The translations under genes were made by a program, and so were the position numbers. DNA of 64,000 nucleotides from SZAS-79 sp965279075 (GTDB lineage: Bacteria > Pseudomonadota > Gammaproteobacteria > Burkholderiales > SG8-39), in the NCBI GenBank assembly GCA_965279075.1, contig CBDIHI010000010.1, positions 62,001 through 126,000 on the forward strand, given 5' to 3'. This document shows, piece by piece, positions 61,452 through 64,000 of this stretch. Within the stretch, counting starts at the first letter, position 1. Each line of letters opens with the position of its first letter. The notes beneath the pieces are model-generated. The model was not told the DNA's origin. It saw nothing but the letters and a program-made list of their open reading frames with translations, and made no database searches.

Positions 61452-61623
61452 GGCGCGCCGCGCACACGAATTCGGCGTCGAGTTCGGTCAGGCGGCGGAC
61501 GCCCAGCAGGGCCATGTTTCGATCGATCTCGGCCTTCAGGATCGCGAGCACCCTCGACGTCCCGGCGGCTCCGCCAACAATCGCTCCGTAGAGCGCCGGG
61601 CGGTTTCCCGAGGCCTGGGTCAA
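61435..61623 (-). pseudogene. C-terminal remnant of FMN-dependent alpha-hydroxy-acid dehydrogenase
   Basis: The 62 codons read RPALYGAIVGGAAGTSRVLAILKAEIDRNMALLG followed by a LTELDAEFV-like end. This is the last portion of the lactate/glycolate oxidase family, which is normally about 360-390 residues. Upstream sequence does not continue the family, so most of the gene has been lost. Confidence 0.6.
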
Positions 61624-61700
61624 CCAGGGATGAACACCTTCGTGTGGGACATTCGAGCCTCCCGTGGCTCGGTCCTCGGTGCGCTGTTCCGTCCGGCCAG

Positions 61701-64000
61701 CTATCCGGCCATCTGGAAGTTATTGCGTCCGGCGGCCTTTGCCTTGTAAAGCGCTTCGTCCGCTTTCTTGAGCAGGGCGTCCGGATCGGCCTCGACGCCC
61801 GCTTCGAGGAAAGCCATCCCGGCGCTGGTCGTCACGGTCAAGGCGCGCCCCGCGAGCACGAATTCGGCGCGCATCGCGGCGACGATTTTTTCCGCGATCC
61901 GGTGGCCGTCTTCGCGGGCCGGCAGCGATTCCAGGATGACCACGAATTCGTCACCGCCGAGGCGCGCCGCCGTGTCCGTGTTCCTCACGCAACCGGCAAG
62001 GCGCCCGGAAAATTCCTTGAGCAGCAGGTCGCCGGCATCGTGGCCCAGGGTGTCGTTGATGGATTTGAACTTGTCGATGTCCAGATACATCACCGCCATC
62101 AGCGTCTTGTTGCGCTTCGCCCGGGCAACGGCCAGGGCGAGGCGGTCATTGAAGAGGCTGCGGTTGGGCAGCCCGGTGAGGACGTCGTGGCTCGCACGGT
62201 GGGACAGCGCGAATTCGGCCGCTTTGCGCGCGGTGATGTCGGCGTTGGTGCCGATGAGGCGCGTAGCCCGGCCTTGGTGATTGTGTTCGACCGTCCGTCC
62301 GCGGCTGCGGATCCATTTCCACTGTCCGTCGGCGGCCTGCACGCGATGTTCGAGGTCGTACTTGGGCGTGCCGCCCTTCAGGACCGCATGGAGGTGCTTC
62401 GCCAGTGCGGCGCGGTCTTCGGGATGGGTGATCTCCTGCAGTTGCACGGCCGGCACGACGGTTTCGAGCGGTTCCCGGCCGAGCATCGCCTCCCATTGAG
62501 CGCCGAGATAGACGAGGTTGGTCTGCATGTCCCAGTCGAACAACGCGATGCCCGAGGACTCCAGCGCGAGCGCGAGGCGCGCCTCGCTGAGCGCCAGTTC
62601 CCGCGCAAGCGGCGCGATGTTGCGATAGATGAGCCACGTGCCGGCTACGAGCATCAGCAGCAGCAGCAAGAAGACCAGGGACAGGCTTTCGCGCAACGGC
62701 GCAAAAAGCTCCGCCGTGTCGATTTTCACCACCATCCCGAGCCCGAAATCGCCGATCGGGCCATGGGCGGCGAGGACGTTTTCGCCGCGGTAGTCGCGTG
62801 CGATCCGCACCCCGAGATCGCCCGCGAGGGCGTGGGCCATGGGCAACGTTTGCGAGTAGGGGAGGAAGAACGCGTGTTTCACGAAACGCTGCGGGAAGCA
62901 TTCGAAGCCGTCGTGGATGCGCCCGCACATGGCGACTTCGGCGCTTTGCGAACCGGTTTCGACTCCCTGCATCGAGGCCGTCAGTACGGGCAGGCGCTGC
63001 TCAGCGGACATGTAGCCGACGACTTTGCCATCGTCGAGCATCGGCATGCGGGATCGCAGCACGTAGCCGTTGTCCCACAGCAACGTGGCCGCATTTCGGG
63101 ACCTCAGCTCGAACGCCATCTCGGGCGCGGCCGCGAACCGGCCGTGCTGCACCAGCTCGCGGCCGTTTGCATCCCGGAAAGCCAGCGCGCTGAACCCCCA
63201 GGGCAGGAAGCTCTCCGCTGCATTCCGCAGGCGGGCAAGCGCCGGCCCGTTGCCGGGATCCGCGTTCAGCCTCGCCAACTGTTCGGTGAGATTGGGGCGG
63301 CTTGCGACGAGCGCCGCCCGCGTTGAGCGCAGATCGATGTTGATCCTGAAAAGGTCGACGCGTCCCTTGAGGATCTCCAAACGGTCGGCTCGCGCGATCT
63401 CTTCGGCGTGCTGTTGCATTACGATGACACCCGCCAGCACCGCGCCGGATACGATGGACGCCAGGACGACTGCGCCGGCCAACACGATGCGGTGTTCGCT
63501 GCGGGCAATGAGCCTGCGCGAGAGATACCACGCCTCGCGCCGCCAGCACAGCCATAGACCCGCCCCGGAGAGGATCAGGCCGCAGGCCGCAGGCCGTGAC
63601 CGGCGCCATCTGGCCGAAAAAATAATCGCGAAAGACCAGCGGCAGCCGCAGCACATAGCCGCCAAGCCCGACGACACCAGTGGCGATTGTGAGGGCGGTA
63701 AGGCATTGCACGACGATGCCCGTGCCCGTCCCGGCCACGCGGTGCATGAGCACGAGAGCCGCGCCACAGCAAAGGAATCCCACCGCGGTGGGCGGCGACA
63801 TGCGCCCGGGGTGGGGATTGGTATCGGCATACCAGCGGTGCAAGTCCGCCCAGTCGATCCCGAAATCGATCCCGCTGACATGCTCGCCGAGTACGAGCGT
63901 AGTCACTAGTGCGAGCGCGGCCCCTAGAGCCGTACTGAACCGGCGACGCGCGTCGCGGGGCAGGAGGTCGGCCAGAAGCGCGAGCGCGACGAGTCCGAAA
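61701..64000 (-). CDS. Membrane PAS-GGDEF diguanylate cyclase, frameshifted and cut by the window end
   Basis: Read right to left, the gene enters open from beyond 64000 with membrane helices (ALGAALALVTTLVLGEHVSG; PPTAVGFLCCGAALVLM). Near 63590 the frame shifts at a 3x7-bp tandem repeat and continues as LILSGAGLWLCW. Then come a membrane helix, a sensory region, another helix (SLVFLLLLLMLVAGTWLIY), a PAS domain (YDLEHRVQAADGQWKWIRSR) and a GGDEF domain with RLGGDEF and an RxxD inhibitory site (RNTD) five residues upstream. The largest single open frame is 61701-63881. The catalytic domain is intact, but the full-length protein needs two, not three, repeat units. Confidence 0.85.
63576..63596. 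repeat. Three perfect tandem copies of CAGGCCG
   Basis: CAGGCCG occurs three times without interruption inside the diguanylate cyclase gene. Removing one unit joins VTACGL to ILSGAGLW in a single frame, so copy number decides the reading frame. Confidence 0.85.

Overview
The window is very GC-rich, densely packed DNA from a proteobacterium, most likely a betaproteobacterium of the Burkholderiales type. The evidence is six Bug/TctC-type solute-binding proteins without TctAB partners, the formate dehydrogenase (FDH) gene order with DUF3305/DUF3306 and a TAT-target small protein, and short ATGA/GTGA gene overlaps. This placement is inferred from gene content, not from a marker gene. No rRNA, tRNA, CRISPR array or prophage was seen.

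Layout. 1-9.6 kb: rmuC, an amidase, a large response-regulator/PAS/GGDEF/EAL protein, the translationally coupled araC-mobA-moeA operon and a divergent MFS transporter. 9.6-20.4 kb: a VOC protein, an aldo/keto reductase, an NAD(P)-binding protein, then an unassigned catabolic operon (three Bug proteins, PhyH dioxygenase, zinc alcohol dehydrogenase, MetX-like hydrolase), a DUF1989 protein and a tannase-like lipoprotein. 20.4-28 kb: a VapBC-type pair, a peroxiredoxin gene with an in-frame TGA at its catalytic codon, a TonB-like lipoprotein, a Crp/Fnr regulator, a sulfatase with its Bug protein, and an HtrA/ClpX-like pair. 28-29.2 kb: a complete IS30-family element inserted in a dispersed repeat. 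29.3-34.3 kb: two more Bug genes with SDR, Rid, FAH and GST enzymes. 34.3-46.8 kb: fdhD, moaA, FDH accessory genes, a ModE-like regulator and the FDH structural operon. 46.8-49.4 kb: SodC-like lipoprotein, small proteins, chromate transporter. 49.6-56.4 kb: divergent molybdate (modABC) and tungstate (tupBCA) transporters, then phnDE. 56.4-59.3 kb: arsR-arsI-arsC-acr3. 59.4-64 kb: a second toxin-antitoxin pair, an MFS transporter, an enzyme remnant and a frameshifted diguanylate cyclase cut by the window end.

The strongest theme is molybdenum/tungsten metabolism: oxyanion uptake (Mod, Tup), cofactor synthesis (MoaA, MoeA, MobA), sulfuration (FdhD) and the end user (a Cys-type, TAT-exported formate dehydrogenase). 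An identical palindrome, TATGCA-N6-TGCATA, lies upstream of the FDH operon and in the mod/tup divergent promoter region, 11 kb apart. A ModE-like HTH/binding-protein regulator is encoded beside the first copy. A second theme is uptake of organic acids by many orphan Bug receptors paired with catabolic enzymes.

The most notable single locus is the peroxiredoxin at 21145-21612. Its TGA replaces the peroxidatic cysteine codon and is followed by a 7-bp hairpin at the spacing expected of a bacterial SECIS, so it is a candidate selenoprotein that routine gene calling would split or discard.
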